A program made the position numbers and the translations under genes. Under the pieces are notes generated by a model, which was not told the origin of the DNA, did not search any database, and was given only the letters and a program-made list of their open reading frames with translations. Source: UBA7359 sp038142205 (GTDB lineage: Bacteria > Pseudomonadota > Gammaproteobacteria > Eutrophobiales > Eutrophobiaceae). Taken from it: a DNA stretch of 64,000 nucleotides. The stretch is from positions 1,550,001 through 1,614,000 of the forward strand of contig JAYQJO010000001.1 of the NCBI GenBank assembly GCA_038142205.1, read 5' to 3'. Of the stretch, positions 1-9,208 are shown in pieces. The number at the start of each line of letters is the position of its first letter. Position 1 is the stretch's first letter.

Positions 1-1543
1 GACGAATTGCCAACGTCACGATGGTTAGAGTCGGATTTTCAGCCGCACTAGTAGTGTACTGACTACCGTCTGAGATGAATAAGTTATCAATCTCGTGTGA
101 CTGTCCATGCTTATTGACTACACCATCATCTTCCTTCGCACTCATGCGACATGTACCTAAATTGTGCGTAGCAGGATATGGCGGAACACGATAAACCTTG
201 GTTGCGCCAGCAGCACTATAAAGTGCTTCACCTTGCTTAAACGCATGCTCACGCATAGCAGCATCATTAGCATGATCAGTATAACTAACAATAGGAATAG
301 GCAAACCGTGTTGATCCTTTTCTGTAGCATGTAATGTAATGTTATTACTCTACTGAGGCAGAGCTTCACCAACAATCCAGGCACCGGCCATATGGGTGTA
401 TTGATCAATGGCTGCAGTAAACTCTTTGCCCCAGCCTCCGGGTTTGAGAAATGAAGTCATAAACGGTAGACCAAGTGAAATTGTTTCGAACTCGTAACCA
501 CCTACAAAACCACGGCTCGGATTATTCGGCATTTCGTCCTTGACCATACATGCCATGGTAGTGCCTTTATACATATGTACAGGCTCTTTAAACGAAGCGA
601 ATACCGAAGCGGTAGTATGTGTCATATAGTTACGGCCAACTTGCCCAGAACCATTAGCCAAGCCATCAGAGTGTTTTGCAGATGCCGAATTCAATAGTAA
701 GCGTGGCGTCTCAATAGAGTTGCCAGCGACTGCAACAATACGTGCTTTCTGTCGTTGCTCATTACCTTTCTCGTCAAAATAAACAACACCGGTAACTTTA
801 CCTTTGTCATTGTGCTCAATACGCGCAACATGTGAGTTAGGGCGTAACTCAACATTACCCGTCGCCAAAGCAGCTGGAACCTCAGTGTATAAAGCAGACC
901 ACTTGGCCGAGAAACGACAACCTTGAAAACAGAATCCACGTTGTTGGCAATATATGCGACCATCTTTATGCGTGCTATTAACCGCCATATTACCTGTGTT
1001 GCATTTCTTATAGCCTATTTTCTTGGCACCTTCGTACAACACATTAAAGTTGTTATTACCGGGTAAGCCAGGCAAACCATTTGTACGCGTTACGTTCAGC
1101 TTCTTTTCCGCCTTATCGTAGTACGGCTCTAAATCCTTTAGCTCCAGCGGCCAATCCAGTAAATTAGCTCCTGCAACCTCTCCGTACGTGGTACGAGCCT
1201 TGAATTCGTGCTCTTGAAAACGCAATGATGCGCCCGCCCAGTGTACAGATGTGCCACCAACTGTTTTACATACCCACGCAGGTAAGCCGGGAAAATCCTT
1301 AGTAACATCCCTATTACCTGCACTAACACGCTTATCCAACCATGACAGCTGACTAAACGCAGCCCATTCGTCGGCGTGAAATTTGTCTGGAGTGTTCAGC
1401 CCGCCTGCTTCCAATACTACACTTTTAACGCCTTTTTGCGCGAGTTCATTAGCAAGAGTAGCGCCGCCAGGCCCCGAACCGATGATGACTACTACACTGT
1501 CATCGTCATGTGAAAATGTCACTTTATTATCGTACATACCCAT
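1..1543 (-). pseudogene. GMC-family FAD alcohol/sugar dehydrogenase, large subunit, interrupted by an in-frame TAG and cut by the window edge
   Basis: The N-terminal part (397 codons) has a dinucleotide-binding signature (VVIIGSGPGGATLANELA, about residues 17-34) and the GMC FAD-binding segment. It ends at a TAG at 352-350. Reading on in the same frame gives another 116 codons with no further stop. These contain the GMC C-terminal signatures: the HNLGTCRM motif with the probable catalytic His, and NPTLTIVTLAIR near position 1. So one gene is broken by one codon; relatives that I recall have Glu there, which would make it a GAG to TAG change. Paired with the small subunit just upstream, the family oxidises alcohols or sugars in the periplasm and passes electrons to a cytochrome, which would lie outside the window. 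It is the last visible gene of the EthD operon. Substrate unknown; a secondary alcohol from the monooxygenase is an inference. Confidence 0.85.
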
Positions 1544-1624
1544 AAAATGTTTCCTCTATATCCTCTGTTGATGATCCTCTGTTGTTAGATTCGCAAGTGA
1601 ATCGATGGTTAAGGATCTTTATGT

Positions 1625-2185
1625 TTATGCAGTCGGTAGTGGACCGCTGGCTATATCAGATGGATCTGGTAGCCAATTTAGATCGTTAAACCCTTTATTC
1701 AAATAGCCGGCATCACCTTGAGTACCAGTATAACCAAAATGGGCAAAGGCCATATCGTTGTTGTAGAGCGTCACATTGGTAGTGCCTCTAACCTTCTCGA
1801 AAAACGCTGAACCTTCAATTGATTTAACGTGCTTGAATTGTTCATCTTCATTGAGTTCAAGCCATTTACCGCCTGCGAGTTCGTCAAGCTTGCTAACCCC
1901 TTCAGCCAATAACTTGGCTGTTGCTGAATCGCCTGCCGCACCTGCATCCAGATCCTTGATTACCAAGGCATAGACCGCATCTTCCAAAGTATCATGGGGA
2001 TAAAGGTGTCGTGAGAACCGCAACAGAGTTGCAGCTTGGTGTTCGTTTAATTTATTGAGTTCAAGTGCCCAGGTTTTAGAGGGCGCTAGTAAAGAAATTG
2101 GGCCGGTCGTAATGGCAAGTGTGCCGACCAGCGCGGCGCCGCTGCTTTTCAGAAAGCTACGACGGGAAACGGTTAGTTCAGACAT
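1625..2185 (-). CDS. Tat-exported small subunit of GMC dehydrogenase (gluconate 2-dehydrogenase subunit 3 family)
   Basis: 186 residues. The N-terminus carries a twin-arginine signal (SRRSFLKSSGAALVGTLAITTG, residues 7-28), so the folded complex is exported to the periplasm. The remainder matches the gluconate_2-dh3 family, the small subunit that accompanies FAD-containing GMC dehydrogenases and is needed for their export and assembly. It lies 81 bp upstream of the GMC subunit on the same strand and 162 bp downstream of the EthD-like gene, so all three probably form one unit. It is intact although its partner carries a stop codon. The family assignment rests on Tat signal, size and partner; substrate specificity cannot be read from it. 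Confidence 0.8.
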   Translation of the reverse strand: MSELTVSRRSFLKSSGAALVGTLAITTGPISLLAPSKTWALELNKLNEHQAATLLRFSRHLYPHDTLEDAVYALVIKDLDAGAAGDSATAKLLAEGVSKLDELAGGKWLELNEDEQFKHVKSIEGSAFFEKVRGTTNVTLYNNDMAFAHFGYTGTQGDAGYLNKGFNDLNWLPDPSDIASGPLPTA

Positions 2186-2308
2186 ACAGTTTTCTCCTCC
2201 CGAATTAGGGCTTTAAGCCCATGTCTTCATTTTATACTCAGCGACAACTTCTGCACCAAGGGTATTTAAAATGATTTTTGGTACATACTGAGTTGATAGA
2301 TGCTGGAC

Positions 2309-2331
2309 GTCGGCAGGATAAACCCGCCGAC
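2309..2331. terminator. Intercistronic hairpin downstream of the EthD-like gene
   Basis: A 9-bp stem with one mismatch (GTCGGCAGG / CCCGCCGAC) around an ATAAA loop, 16 bp past the EthD-like stop codon. No T-tract follows on the minus strand, so it is more likely an attenuating or mRNA-protecting hairpin between the EthD-like gene and the dehydrogenase genes than a full terminator. Confidence 0.5.
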
Positions 2332-2347
2332 ACCAAGTTCCTACGTC

Positions 2348-2668
2348 TTATACAATCACATGCTCTTCATTGAACAGCATTACAATCTTATCTCCGTCAA
2401 GGAAATTAGGGATATCAGCAGCAGTCGCCTGACCTTCAGGACTTTCCCAAGAGCGTCCTAATGCATCCATGTCTTCGAACTCAAGCAAAGCAACACCGTC
2501 GTATGCAGGTTCGCCAGCTGCTGGCGCTACTCCACTATGGTACTGAACATAGCGTTTGCATTCTGGCATCTTTGCTCCGATCGGGGCGTGAACGTCCTTC
2601 CAGTATTTGCTGAACTCTTCATAGCTCATGTCCGAGCGGCGGGTAAGTAAGACCAATTGAGTGACCAT
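2348..2668 (-). CDS. EthD-domain (dimeric alpha-beta barrel) protein
   Basis: About 106 residues. It shows the EthD/stress-responsive barrel pattern: a starting beta strand (MVTQLVLLTRRSDMSYEEFSKYW would span residues 1-23), a conserved DVHAP motif, a central LLEFEDMDAL segment and a terminal strand with FNEEHVIV. EthD proteins accompany the degradation of ethers and other organics; their role is poorly known. The ATG at 2668 is preferred over the in-frame TTG at 2680 because the GGAG ribosome-binding site overlaps that TTG. It is the first gene of the unit leading into the Tat-exported dehydrogenase and is driven by a promoter of the same design as the monooxygenase promoter. Confidence 0.8.
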   Translation of the reverse strand: MVTQLVLLTRRSDMSYEEFSKYWKDVHAPIGAKMPECKRYVQYHSGVAPAAGEPAYDGVALLEFEDMDALGRSWESPEGQATAADIPNFLDGDKIVMLFNEEHVIV

Positions 2669-2747
2669 TTTTTTCTCCAATTTTAGTGGTTATATTATTG
2701 TGTTTATTTAGATTTATTTTGCGTGAGATTCACCCTCAACTTAAGTG

Positions 2748-2788
2748 AGATTACCCATATTTGATTACCAATACAAGACCAATACAAG
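2748..2788 (-). promoter_or_regulatory. Promoter of the EthD/GMC operon with tandem CTTGTATTGGT
   Basis: On the minus strand, TTGTAT (2776-2771), a 17-bp spacer and TAATCT (2753-2748) form a sigma70-like promoter. The 11-mer CTTGTATTGGT occurs twice in tandem (2788-2778 and 2777-2767). From the -35 box to the -10 box the sequence is nearly the same as at the aceE promoter, and the 11-mer also occurs at the monooxygenase promoter. Confidence 0.65.
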
Positions 2789-2822
2789 AGTTAAAGAAAA
2801 CAATATAATTAATAATTTACAA

Positions 2823-2859
2823 CGTATTAATTTAATACACCGCGTATTATTTTAATACG
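2823..2859. promoter_or_regulatory. Tandem palindromic operators between EthD operon and adh
   Basis: Two 17-bp sites of form CGTATTA-N3-TAATACG. The site at 2843-2859 is a perfect palindrome; that at 2823-2839 has one mismatch. Their starts are exactly 20 bp apart, so both lie on the same DNA face. The same pair occurs upstream of the monooxygenase operon (12176) and aceE (19658/19678). They sit in the divergent space, so the same regulator could control adh, whose likely -10 (TATATA, 2871-2876) is just downstream. Confidence 0.7.
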
Positions 2860-2947
2860 TTTTTAATCTATATATAAGACTTGCGCTGATGGAAGACCGT
2901 GCGATAATCTCTCACTCTTTATTTCCATCAACTTGAGGATAAATTAT

Positions 2948-3990
2948 ATGAAAGCAGCAGTACTTCATGAGTACAATGAGTCGCTCAGTGGCGATTCCTT
3001 CGTACAATACGAGGATGTGCCCGATCCGAAGATCGAGACCCCTAACGACGTCATCGTTCGCCTTGGCGGCGCCGGCGTATGCCGCACCGACTTGCACGTA
3101 GTCGAAGGTATCTGGCGAGATCAAGTCGAGGTCGAGCTACCATATATCATGGGCCATGAAAATGCTGGCTGGGTGGAGGAAATAGGTTCTGCGGTAACTG
3201 GCGTAAAAGTTGGTGATCCCGTGATCTGTCATCCTCTCGTGACCAGTGGTCATTGCCTAGCTTGTCGTCGTGGTTCTGATATGCAGGCCATAGATAGCAG
3301 CTTTCCCGGCATCAATGCCGACGGTGGATATGCTCAATATTTACGCACAGGCCAACGTTCACTAATCAAGTTGCCTGAAACACTTGCTCCAAAAGACGTA
3401 GCTCCTTATACAGACGCCGGACTTACCGCATATCGTGCAGCAAAGAAAGCTTCACGCCACCTACTTCCGGGTGAATATGCTGTAATTATAGGCGCGGGCG
3501 GCCTAGGCCATATCGGCATCCAAGTACTAGCAGCATTATGTGCAGCTGAAATTATCGTCGTTGACCGTGGTGATATGGCACTGTCTCTGGCTAAAGAATG
3601 TGGCGCACATCACCTTGTAAAAGCAGACGGTACCGAAGTGGATCAGATACTTGAACTGACTGGTGGTAACGGTGCAGAAGCAGTAATCGATTTCGTCGGC
3701 GAAGGCGATGCTATCGCAAACGGCTTGGCAATGACACGTGCCGCGGTAGTTACTACATCGTCGGCTACGGTGGCAAGATTGAGCTCCCAACGATCGACAT
3801 GATTACGAGCGAGAAGAGTATTATCGGTAACTTAGTCGGTACCTATCCGGAACTTGTTGAATTGATGGAACTGGCCGATCGCGGTCTAGTGCACTTAGCA
3901 ACAAAGGAATACAAGTTAGAGAATGCTAACCAAGCACTACTCGACTTGCATCATGGTGAAGTTAAGGGTCGTGCAGTATTGATCCCCTGA
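2948..3990 (+). pseudogene. Zinc-type alcohol dehydrogenase, frameshifted by one missing base
   Basis: MDR-family NAD(P)-dependent alcohol dehydrogenase. Visible motifs are GVCRTDLH (catalytic zinc Cys), GHENAGWVEEIG, the Rossmann motif GAGGLGHIGIQ and a C-terminus with GNLVGTYPELVELM. The structural-zinc lobe is reduced to CLAC, as I recall for some alcohol dehydrogenases of propane clusters. The reading frame breaks near 3743: GCCGCGGT stands where GCC-GGC-GGT is expected, a deletion of one G. The first frame then runs to a stop near 3802 and the true frame continues to 3990. The start at ATG 2948 follows a GAGGAT ribosome-binding site. It would oxidise the alcohol made by the monooxygenase. 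A sequencing error is possible. Confidence 0.85.
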
Positions 3991-4004
3991 TCGTTACTTA
4001 ATAA

Positions 4005-4032
4005 CACGGCGGTGGCATCAGCCGCTGCCGTG
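4005..4032 (+). terminator. Terminator-like hairpin after adh
   Basis: A 12-bp stem with two G-U type positions (CACGGCGGTGGC / GCCGCTGCCGTG) and an ATCA loop, 15 bp after the adh stop codon. The following CTTATCATAAAAT is only weakly T-rich. Confidence 0.6.
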
Positions 4033-4379
4033 CTTATCATAAAATATATAATTTATAATTTTATAAAGTCCTTGATAAGGAAATCAAGCAACTCTTTCAA
4101 GCTTACTTAGTGCGACGCTAGCTGAAATATACAATAACTCCAGCTTTATTTTCTTTTACTGTAGTTGATACAAAATTCATTTTACCGAAAAGCGACCCTC
4201 ATCAATGAGTGATTAACGATGATTCACGCTTTGGTCAAGGTATCTGGTAATAGCGCTTTGATGATTATTAAGAAGTGCTGTGCTTATCGCTAATGCTAAT
4301 TCAACCTAATAAATTAAAGGTATTGTTGTACTCTCAATAATAAGGCTAGACTGACTTTATTTTTAGGCGCTTAAAATTA
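4033..4379. other. Gene-free tract between convergent adh and the trigger-factor-like gene
   Basis: AT-rich sequence with no credible ORF or RNA gene. It separates two convergent units. No clear terminator for the monooxygenase operon is visible in it. Confidence 0.5.
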
Positions 4380-5636
4380 TTAATAACTTTCTTGATCGAT
4401 ACGTAGCAACTCATCAATGCTCATTGGAACAAAAGTCTTTTGCGCTATCTTTTCAGCAGCCTCAAAACCTGTTTCTTCCATTACCAAAGCCCTGACATTG
4501 TGCATAAGCTGTTTATCAGCGTGATATCGAGCTTTTACAGACTCGACGTCACCATAGCGAGCAGCTAACTCGTCCAACTTTTTTTCCACCTGCTTTTCAT
4601 CCAAGCTAATATTACGCTGACGCATTAGTTCCGAAAGGATTAGCGACAGTGCTAGTCGACGTTTTGCGGTTGCTTCTAGTGCAGCATCAGGTATCTGTTC
4701 TTCTGGTGTTTCTGCACTCTCTGCTTTTGTCTCAAGTGTTTGTCGAAGACTCTGAACCTCATCATTGATCAGTGTTTCAGGTATTTCTACTGGCACAGTA
4801 TCGAGCAAACCCTGAGACAACTGCTGTCGTTCATAGCGTTTTTGAGCCTGATTACATTCGGATTCGAGACGATCTCGCAATTGGTCACGAAGTTCCTCAA
4901 GCGAACCAGACTCGACCCCCATCTGTTGAACAAATTTTGCTTTAAGAGGAGGTAAATGTGGTTCTTCTACCTTATGTACAAGAATATCAAATTGTGCACA
5001 TTTGCCGCGCAGCTCAGGTTCAGCATAACTGTCTGGAAAAGTAATCGGCACCGTAAAGGTGTCCCCCGCCTTACGCCCGACTAGAGCAGCATCCATTTCA
5101 TCTAGCGTGTCACCAGTACCAACTACCGCGCTGGCGCCTTCTATAGTGCTGCCTTTAAACGTATTACCATCAATAGTGCCGCTATAATCAAAGGCGACCC
5201 TATCACCGGTTTTAGCAGTTCGATCAACAGATTCAAAGACTTTATGTTCCTGCTGGAGTAATTCCAAAGCATGAGTAACATCACGATTGCTGATCTTAAT
5301 TTCAGGATACTCTAGTACAAGCTTATCTAAATTACTAAGATCGATTGTTGGCAAAACTTCCACTGTTACTGTGAAGACGAAATCCGCACCGGGCTGTGCT
5401 GATACCCAATCGAACTGCGGTTCGCTGACTGCTCGGAATTTGCATTGCTCTAACGCTTCTTGATAGGCATCATCACGAACCTTGTTTAGTTCTTTTTGCC
5501 AGGCATCATCGTCCGATCCAGCTTCTGCATTAACATGGCCTTCTCGGCTAATGTTAGCTGTTACTTCAGTAGCAGCTAAAGTCACTGTCAGGCGATGAGA
5601 TAAGCCTTCAAGATGTGTACTCGATACTTTTGTCAT
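4380..5636 (-). CDS. Trigger-factor-like chaperone/peptidyl-prolyl isomerase without the ribosome-docking loop
   Basis: 418 residues. It follows trigger factor over its length: N-domain start (LEGLSHRLTVTLAA, about 9-22), FKBP-type isomerase domain (DRVAFDYSGTIDGNTFKG to FDILVHKVEE, about 145-225) and the helical C-domain with the final LVMEETGFEAAEKI segment. The N-domain is about 17 residues shorter than in E. coli Tig. The conserved ribosome-binding loop GFRKGKVP is absent; an acidic stretch (about 35-50, EAGSDDDAW) stands in its place. It is the last gene of the monooxygenase operon, 120 bp after the GroEL-like gene. Inference: a client-specific assembly chaperone for the hydroxylase that works away from the ribosome. 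A housekeeping tig should lie elsewhere, normally next to clpPX. Confidence 0.9.
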   Translation of the reverse strand: MTKVSSTHLEGLSHRLTVTLAATEVTANISREGHVNAEAGSDDDAWQKELNKVRDDAYQEALEQCKFRAVSEPQFDWVSAQPGADFVFTVTVEVLPTIDLSNLDKLVLEYPEIKISNRDVTHALELLQQEHKVFESVDRTAKTGDRVAFDYSGTIDGNTFKGSTIEGASAVVGTGDTLDEMDAALVGRKAGDTFTVPITFPDSYAEPELRGKCAQFDILVHKVEEPHLPPLKAKFVQQMGVESGSLEELRDQLRDRLESECNQAQKRYERQQLSQGLLDTVPVEIPETLINDEVQSLRQTLETKAESAETPEEQIPDAALEATAKRRLALSLILSELMRQRNISLDEKQVEKKLDELAARYGDVESVKARYHADKQLMHNVRALVMEETGFEAAEKIAQKTFVPMSIDELLRIDQESY

Positions 5637-5756
5637 ACTCTCAATCCGTTATTTTCAGCAACTTTAGTTCTGATTCTATCTCAGTTTCCAAAAGTTGAAT
5701 TAACATAAACAATTTTCTCTTTGTCCCAAAGTCTATTAAAGACGAATTGGACTTAT

Positions 5757-7424
5757 CTACAAATTCCCTTGTCCTACTCCCAATGGTTCAAGCCCTAAGT
5801 TTTCAGCACCACCGCCTCGTGCTACTCCTGCAGTAGGATCATCAATTTCGGGCTTGTCTGCGATTAAACTTTGGGTAGTAAGAATGAGTCCAGCTACCGA
5901 CACAGCATTACCTAAGGCAGTAGTCGTTACCTTGACAGGATCGATAACGCCCTGTTCCACCAAGTTACCAAAGGTGCTATTTTCAGCGTTAAAGCCATGA
6001 CCAAACTCCTGGCTAATCGCCTTTGGTAAAATCACTTCGACATCCCCACCGCAATTTTCCACTATACAACGCAACGGTTGTAATAGTGCATCAGCGAGTG
6101 CATTCATGCCTCTAACCTGATCATCAGACATCGCATCATCTTTATGCTCCAAAATATCTTGTGATGCCTTGACCAGCGCCATGCCTCCACCGGGCACGAC
6201 TCCCTCGAGAATAGCGTGTCGGGTAGCGTTAATCGCATCTTCAACAAGTAGTTCACGTCGACGTTGCTCCACACCAGTATGGCCACCAACATAAAGCATG
6301 GCCTTGCCACCACCTGACTTCAACTGTACTAATCGCTCTTCAAGTTTATCGATCTCAACCAGTTGTTCCATCACGGCGAGTTGGCGACTGACTTGCTCAC
6401 GCCGACCTTCGATATCTTTAAGATTACCACGACCACCTGTAATGATAGTTTTTTCCTCAGTTGCACGAACCTCGCTCGCCCGTCCAAGATCATCTGCGCT
6501 CAGATTATCAAGACTGCCGCCTAATGTTTCGCTGATAAAACGTCCACCAGTAACCGCTGCCAAATCTTCCATCATGGCCTCGCGCCAGCGTCCAAACTCT
6601 GGAGGGTTGACTGCTAACAATGGCATTTCAACTTTAGCATTAGCTGTCATCAGAGCGGAAAGTGCATCAGGGTGGAAGGATTCTGCAATGATAACTAGAG
6701 GCTCGTCGGTGCCAACTTTATCCAGAATGGCCTGAACCTGCGCCGCATCCTTAATTTTAGCGTCTGTCAATAGAACACGCGCTTCCGGCACAATTGCTTC
6801 CAGAGAATCGGATTCAGTCGCCAGATGGTGCGATAGATAACCACGATCAAAATAGAAACCATTGATGATTTCAAGCGACGATTCTACGCCCGGAGCCCTT
6901 TCTAGCTCGATATGTCCTGAGGTACCGACATGTTCTAATGCATCTGCCACTAATTGGCCTAGATGTCGATCACCAGCAGCAACCGTAGCAACAGATACGG
7001 CACCGCCTTTTGGCAACGGCACTGCTTGCTTTCGCACGTTGGCAATAGCAAGTGAACTGGCGTTTTCGATACCATGAACAACATCGACTGGATTTCCGGC
7101 TTCTCTAATTTGCTCTAATCCACGCTGAATTATCGCGTTGGCAAGTACTGTTGCTGTGGTAGTTCCATCACCTGCTATATTATTAGTTTGGCGTGAGGCC
7201 GCTCGCACGACTTGGGCGCCCATGTTTTCAAAAGGATCTTCTAATTCGATTTCAGATGCAATTTGAACCCCGTCACGTGTAACAATCGGAGTTCCGATAG
7301 GTACATCGATAATACTATTCCCACCTTTAGGGCCGATAGTTCCATCAATAGCTCGTGTAAATTTTTCTATTCCACGGCCTAGCGCTTCCCGAGCCTCTTG
7401 CCGATATAATAATATTTTTGCCAT
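5757..7424 (-). CDS. GroEL-like chaperonin of the monooxygenase cluster
   Basis: 555 residues, about the length of GroEL (548). The ATPase motif GDGTTTATVLAN (about 86-97) and the catalytic Asp context LLVEDAINATRHAILEGVV (about 395-413) are kept, so it should hydrolyse ATP. The apical domain diverges: NPPEFGRWREAMMEDLAA replaces the usual APGFGDRRKAMLQDIA pattern. The C-terminus has no GGM repeat tail. No groES accompanies it, so it must borrow the housekeeping GroES or work without one. Actinobacterial propane/MimABCD-type clusters carry an equivalent gene (mimG), shown there to be needed for productive folding of the large hydroxylase subunit. The same role is inferred here. It is separated from the coupling-protein gene by 219 bp containing a strong hairpin. 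Confidence 0.92.
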   Translation of the reverse strand: MAKILLYRQEAREALGRGIEKFTRAIDGTIGPKGGNSIIDVPIGTPIVTRDGVQIASEIELEDPFENMGAQVVRAASRQTNNIAGDGTTTATVLANAIIQRGLEQIREAGNPVDVVHGIENASSLAIANVRKQAVPLPKGGAVSVATVAAGDRHLGQLVADALEHVGTSGHIELERAPGVESSLEIINGFYFDRGYLSHHLATESDSLEAIVPEARVLLTDAKIKDAAQVQAILDKVGTDEPLVIIAESFHPDALSALMTANAKVEMPLLAVNPPEFGRWREAMMEDLAAVTGGRFISETLGGSLDNLSADDLGRASEVRATEEKTIITGGRGNLKDIEGRREQVSRQLAVMEQLVEIDKLEERLVQLKSGGGKAMLYVGGHTGVEQRRRELLVEDAINATRHAILEGVVPGGGMALVKASQDILEHKDDAMSDDQVRGMNALADALLQPLRCIVENCGGDVEVILPKAISQEFGHGFNAENSTFGNLVEQGVIDPVKVTTTALGNAVSVAGLILTTQSLIADKPEIDDPTAGVARGGGAENLGLEPLGVGQGNL

Positions 7425-7600
7425 TCTATTGTTTCTCCAGAATAAGTGCTTTTACTCAATAAATTAACTGATATTTTAATTCACTGAAGTTAGTAACGAA
7501 GTATAAAGTGCGATTATTGACTTGTTCTTACAGGCTTAGAATCAAGTAAGAAAAATTTAAAGCTATCTACGCGTAAAGTTGCGTTGAGGTCCAGCAGATG

Positions 7601-7632
7601 TAGACGGGTAGCTATCGACAGCTACCCGTCTA
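7601..7632. terminator. Perfect 13-bp hairpin between coupling-protein and chaperonin genes
   Basis: Stem TAGACGGGTAGCT / AGCTACCCGTCTA with loop ATCGAC, starting 12 bp after the coupling-protein stop codon. No T-run follows on the minus strand. It probably lets only part of the transcripts continue into the chaperone genes, or protects the upstream message from 3' decay. Confidence 0.65.
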
Positions 7633-7643
7633 AGCAAACGTTG

Positions 7644-8000
7644 TTAATCCTCGACAGCACCGACCTCTTCTAAATACTCCTCAAGATTACCATATAAAGT
7701 TACGGTTCTATCATCAGTAATACTCATTCGACCGTAATGTGTGGACATCTCGATTTGTAGATCATATGGGCCATAGTCTCGACCCAATATATCGGAGATT
7801 TCATCCATATCAAAAACCATTCGTCCTTCAGCTTCGATACGAATCATCGCTGGTAAATGAGTAATAATAACACCCGGATGTTCTTCCATAGCCGCTGCCA
7901 CAGCATTACCTTCAGCACTATCGCTCATGGTAATCCCGCACATATGGGAAATGCTATCATTTAACTTATGGTCAGCAATATTTTCTTCTTGCGCACTCAT
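7644..8000 (-). CDS. prmD: Soluble diiron monooxygenase coupling (effector) protein
   Basis: 118 residues, typical of MmoB/PrmD-family regulatory proteins without cofactor. They bind the hydroxylase and tune electron transfer and substrate access. Visible family features are a central strand with GVIITHLPAMIRIEAEGRM (about 44-62) and the following ISDILGRDYGPYDLQIEMSTHYG-type segment (about 68-90). It lies 58 bp downstream of the beta subunit, in the alpha-reductase-beta-coupling order known for prmABCD and mimABCD. The symbol is used by position and family; substrate range is not established. Confidence 0.9.
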   Translation of the reverse strand: MSAQEENIADHKLNDSISHMCGITMSDSAEGNAVAAAMEEHPGVIITHLPAMIRIEAEGRMVFDMDEISDILGRDYGPYDLQIEMSTHYGRMSITDDRTVTLYGNLEEYLEEVGAVED

Positions 8001-8058
8001 TATATTTACTCCTAATTGTTCAATGTCTTATAAATGTTTCTTAGTGAGAGCTTATTAA

Positions 8059-9159
8059 TTAAAGCTGTATCTCATCCGGAAGTGAAATACCGGCTTCACT
8101 TAGAGCCACGGTCAGTCTATGTTTAGCCGCTTCATAAACTTCGACATAACTAACATGCTTAACTCGCGGTTGCGACCAAAGTGGCTGCAATTGCTCCATC
8201 GCAGAAACCGCCATCGGCACATATTTATTCAACCATTGATCAAAGACCTTTTTATTGTCATCGGCATACTTCTCGTCTCTGGATATCATGCCAAACATTT
8301 CGATAGCATTTTCCAGGTTACGATCATAATCATTTTCGGCAGCAGAAAGCACAACAGGTGACATGAAATCACTATGGCATGCAGCAAGTTGCATAAAGAA
8401 TCCACTACGTATTGATTCTGTTACTATCGGTTCACAAACAAAATTGATAGCAAAGTATTGTTCCAGATAATCTGGTCCAGCCATAATATGCTCAACCAAT
8501 TTACGGGTTTCCTGCCATATTGGATCTTCAAGCCAAGTTGTTTTACCTAAAGAAGTATCTATTTCAACATCCAGGCCAATCTCGGCCAGATAGAGTACCA
8601 AGTCCTGAGCAAGACGAATCTTTTGCGAAGAATGCGTTAAGATAGAGTTGTTAATCATCTGTGTGACACCATCACGCTGACCGGACATTGTGGCGTAATG
8701 TAGTCCAAATTCACATTCTGCTAGTGCTCCAAGATGTTTTTCAAGTATAGGCAACCAGCGTTTATCAAAATTCTCTGCTGCTTTAGCAGCACGACCGTGA
8801 TTAACAACTTGGCCAATCATGGTTTCAACAGCAGCCTGACGCTGGAAGTGGTTACGTTCCCATTCGCCATCAGGTGCACGGTAGACATGCCAGTCAGAAC
8901 ATTGAACTGCAGTTCTGCGCTTATCATATGCTTCCATACCATCAGCAAAGCCAATAATCCAGCCTTGTAAAAGATGTCGGTCCATATCAGGAAGCACATC
9001 GACCGTCACGTTTTCATATAACGATGCGTGTCGCTTTTTAGGTTCAAAATAATTATATTTACGACTTTCCCAGCTTGGAAATTGTTTTGCACCGCGGGCA
9101 GAACCACCTGGTGGACGACCTATTCCAGTCTGTTCTGTAGCCTGTTCTGTATTACTCAT
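8059..9159 (-). CDS. prmC: Soluble diiron monooxygenase hydroxylase beta subunit
   Basis: 366 residues, the usual size of the beta chain. It belongs to the ferritin-like fold but lacks the pair of ExxH iron-binding motifs of the alpha chain, as expected for this structural subunit. Recognisable stretches are WESRKYNYFEPKKRHASLYE near the N-terminus (about 30-49) and the helix with ECEFGLHYATMSGQRDGVTQ (about 148-167). With alpha it forms the dimeric hydroxylase. It lies 49 bp downstream of the reductase and 58 bp upstream of the coupling protein in one operon. Confidence 0.93.
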   Translation of the reverse strand: MSNTEQATEQTGIGRPPGGSARGAKQFPSWESRKYNYFEPKKRHASLYENVTVDVLPDMDRHLLQGWIIGFADGMEAYDKRRTAVQCSDWHVYRAPDGEWERNHFQRQAAVETMIGQVVNHGRAAKAAENFDKRWLPILEKHLGALAECEFGLHYATMSGQRDGVTQMINNSILTHSSQKIRLAQDLVLYLAEIGLDVEIDTSLGKTTWLEDPIWQETRKLVEHIMAGPDYLEQYFAINFVCEPIVTESIRSGFFMQLAACHSDFMSPVVLSAAENDYDRNLENAIEMFGMISRDEKYADDNKKVFDQWLNKYVPMAVSAMEQLQPLWSQPRVKHVSYVEVYEAAKHRLTVALSEAGISLPDEIQL

Positions 9160-9208
9160 GAGCTTGTTTTCTCCTCAGTTTGGCTTGTTGTTATAAATAA
9201 ATAACCGA

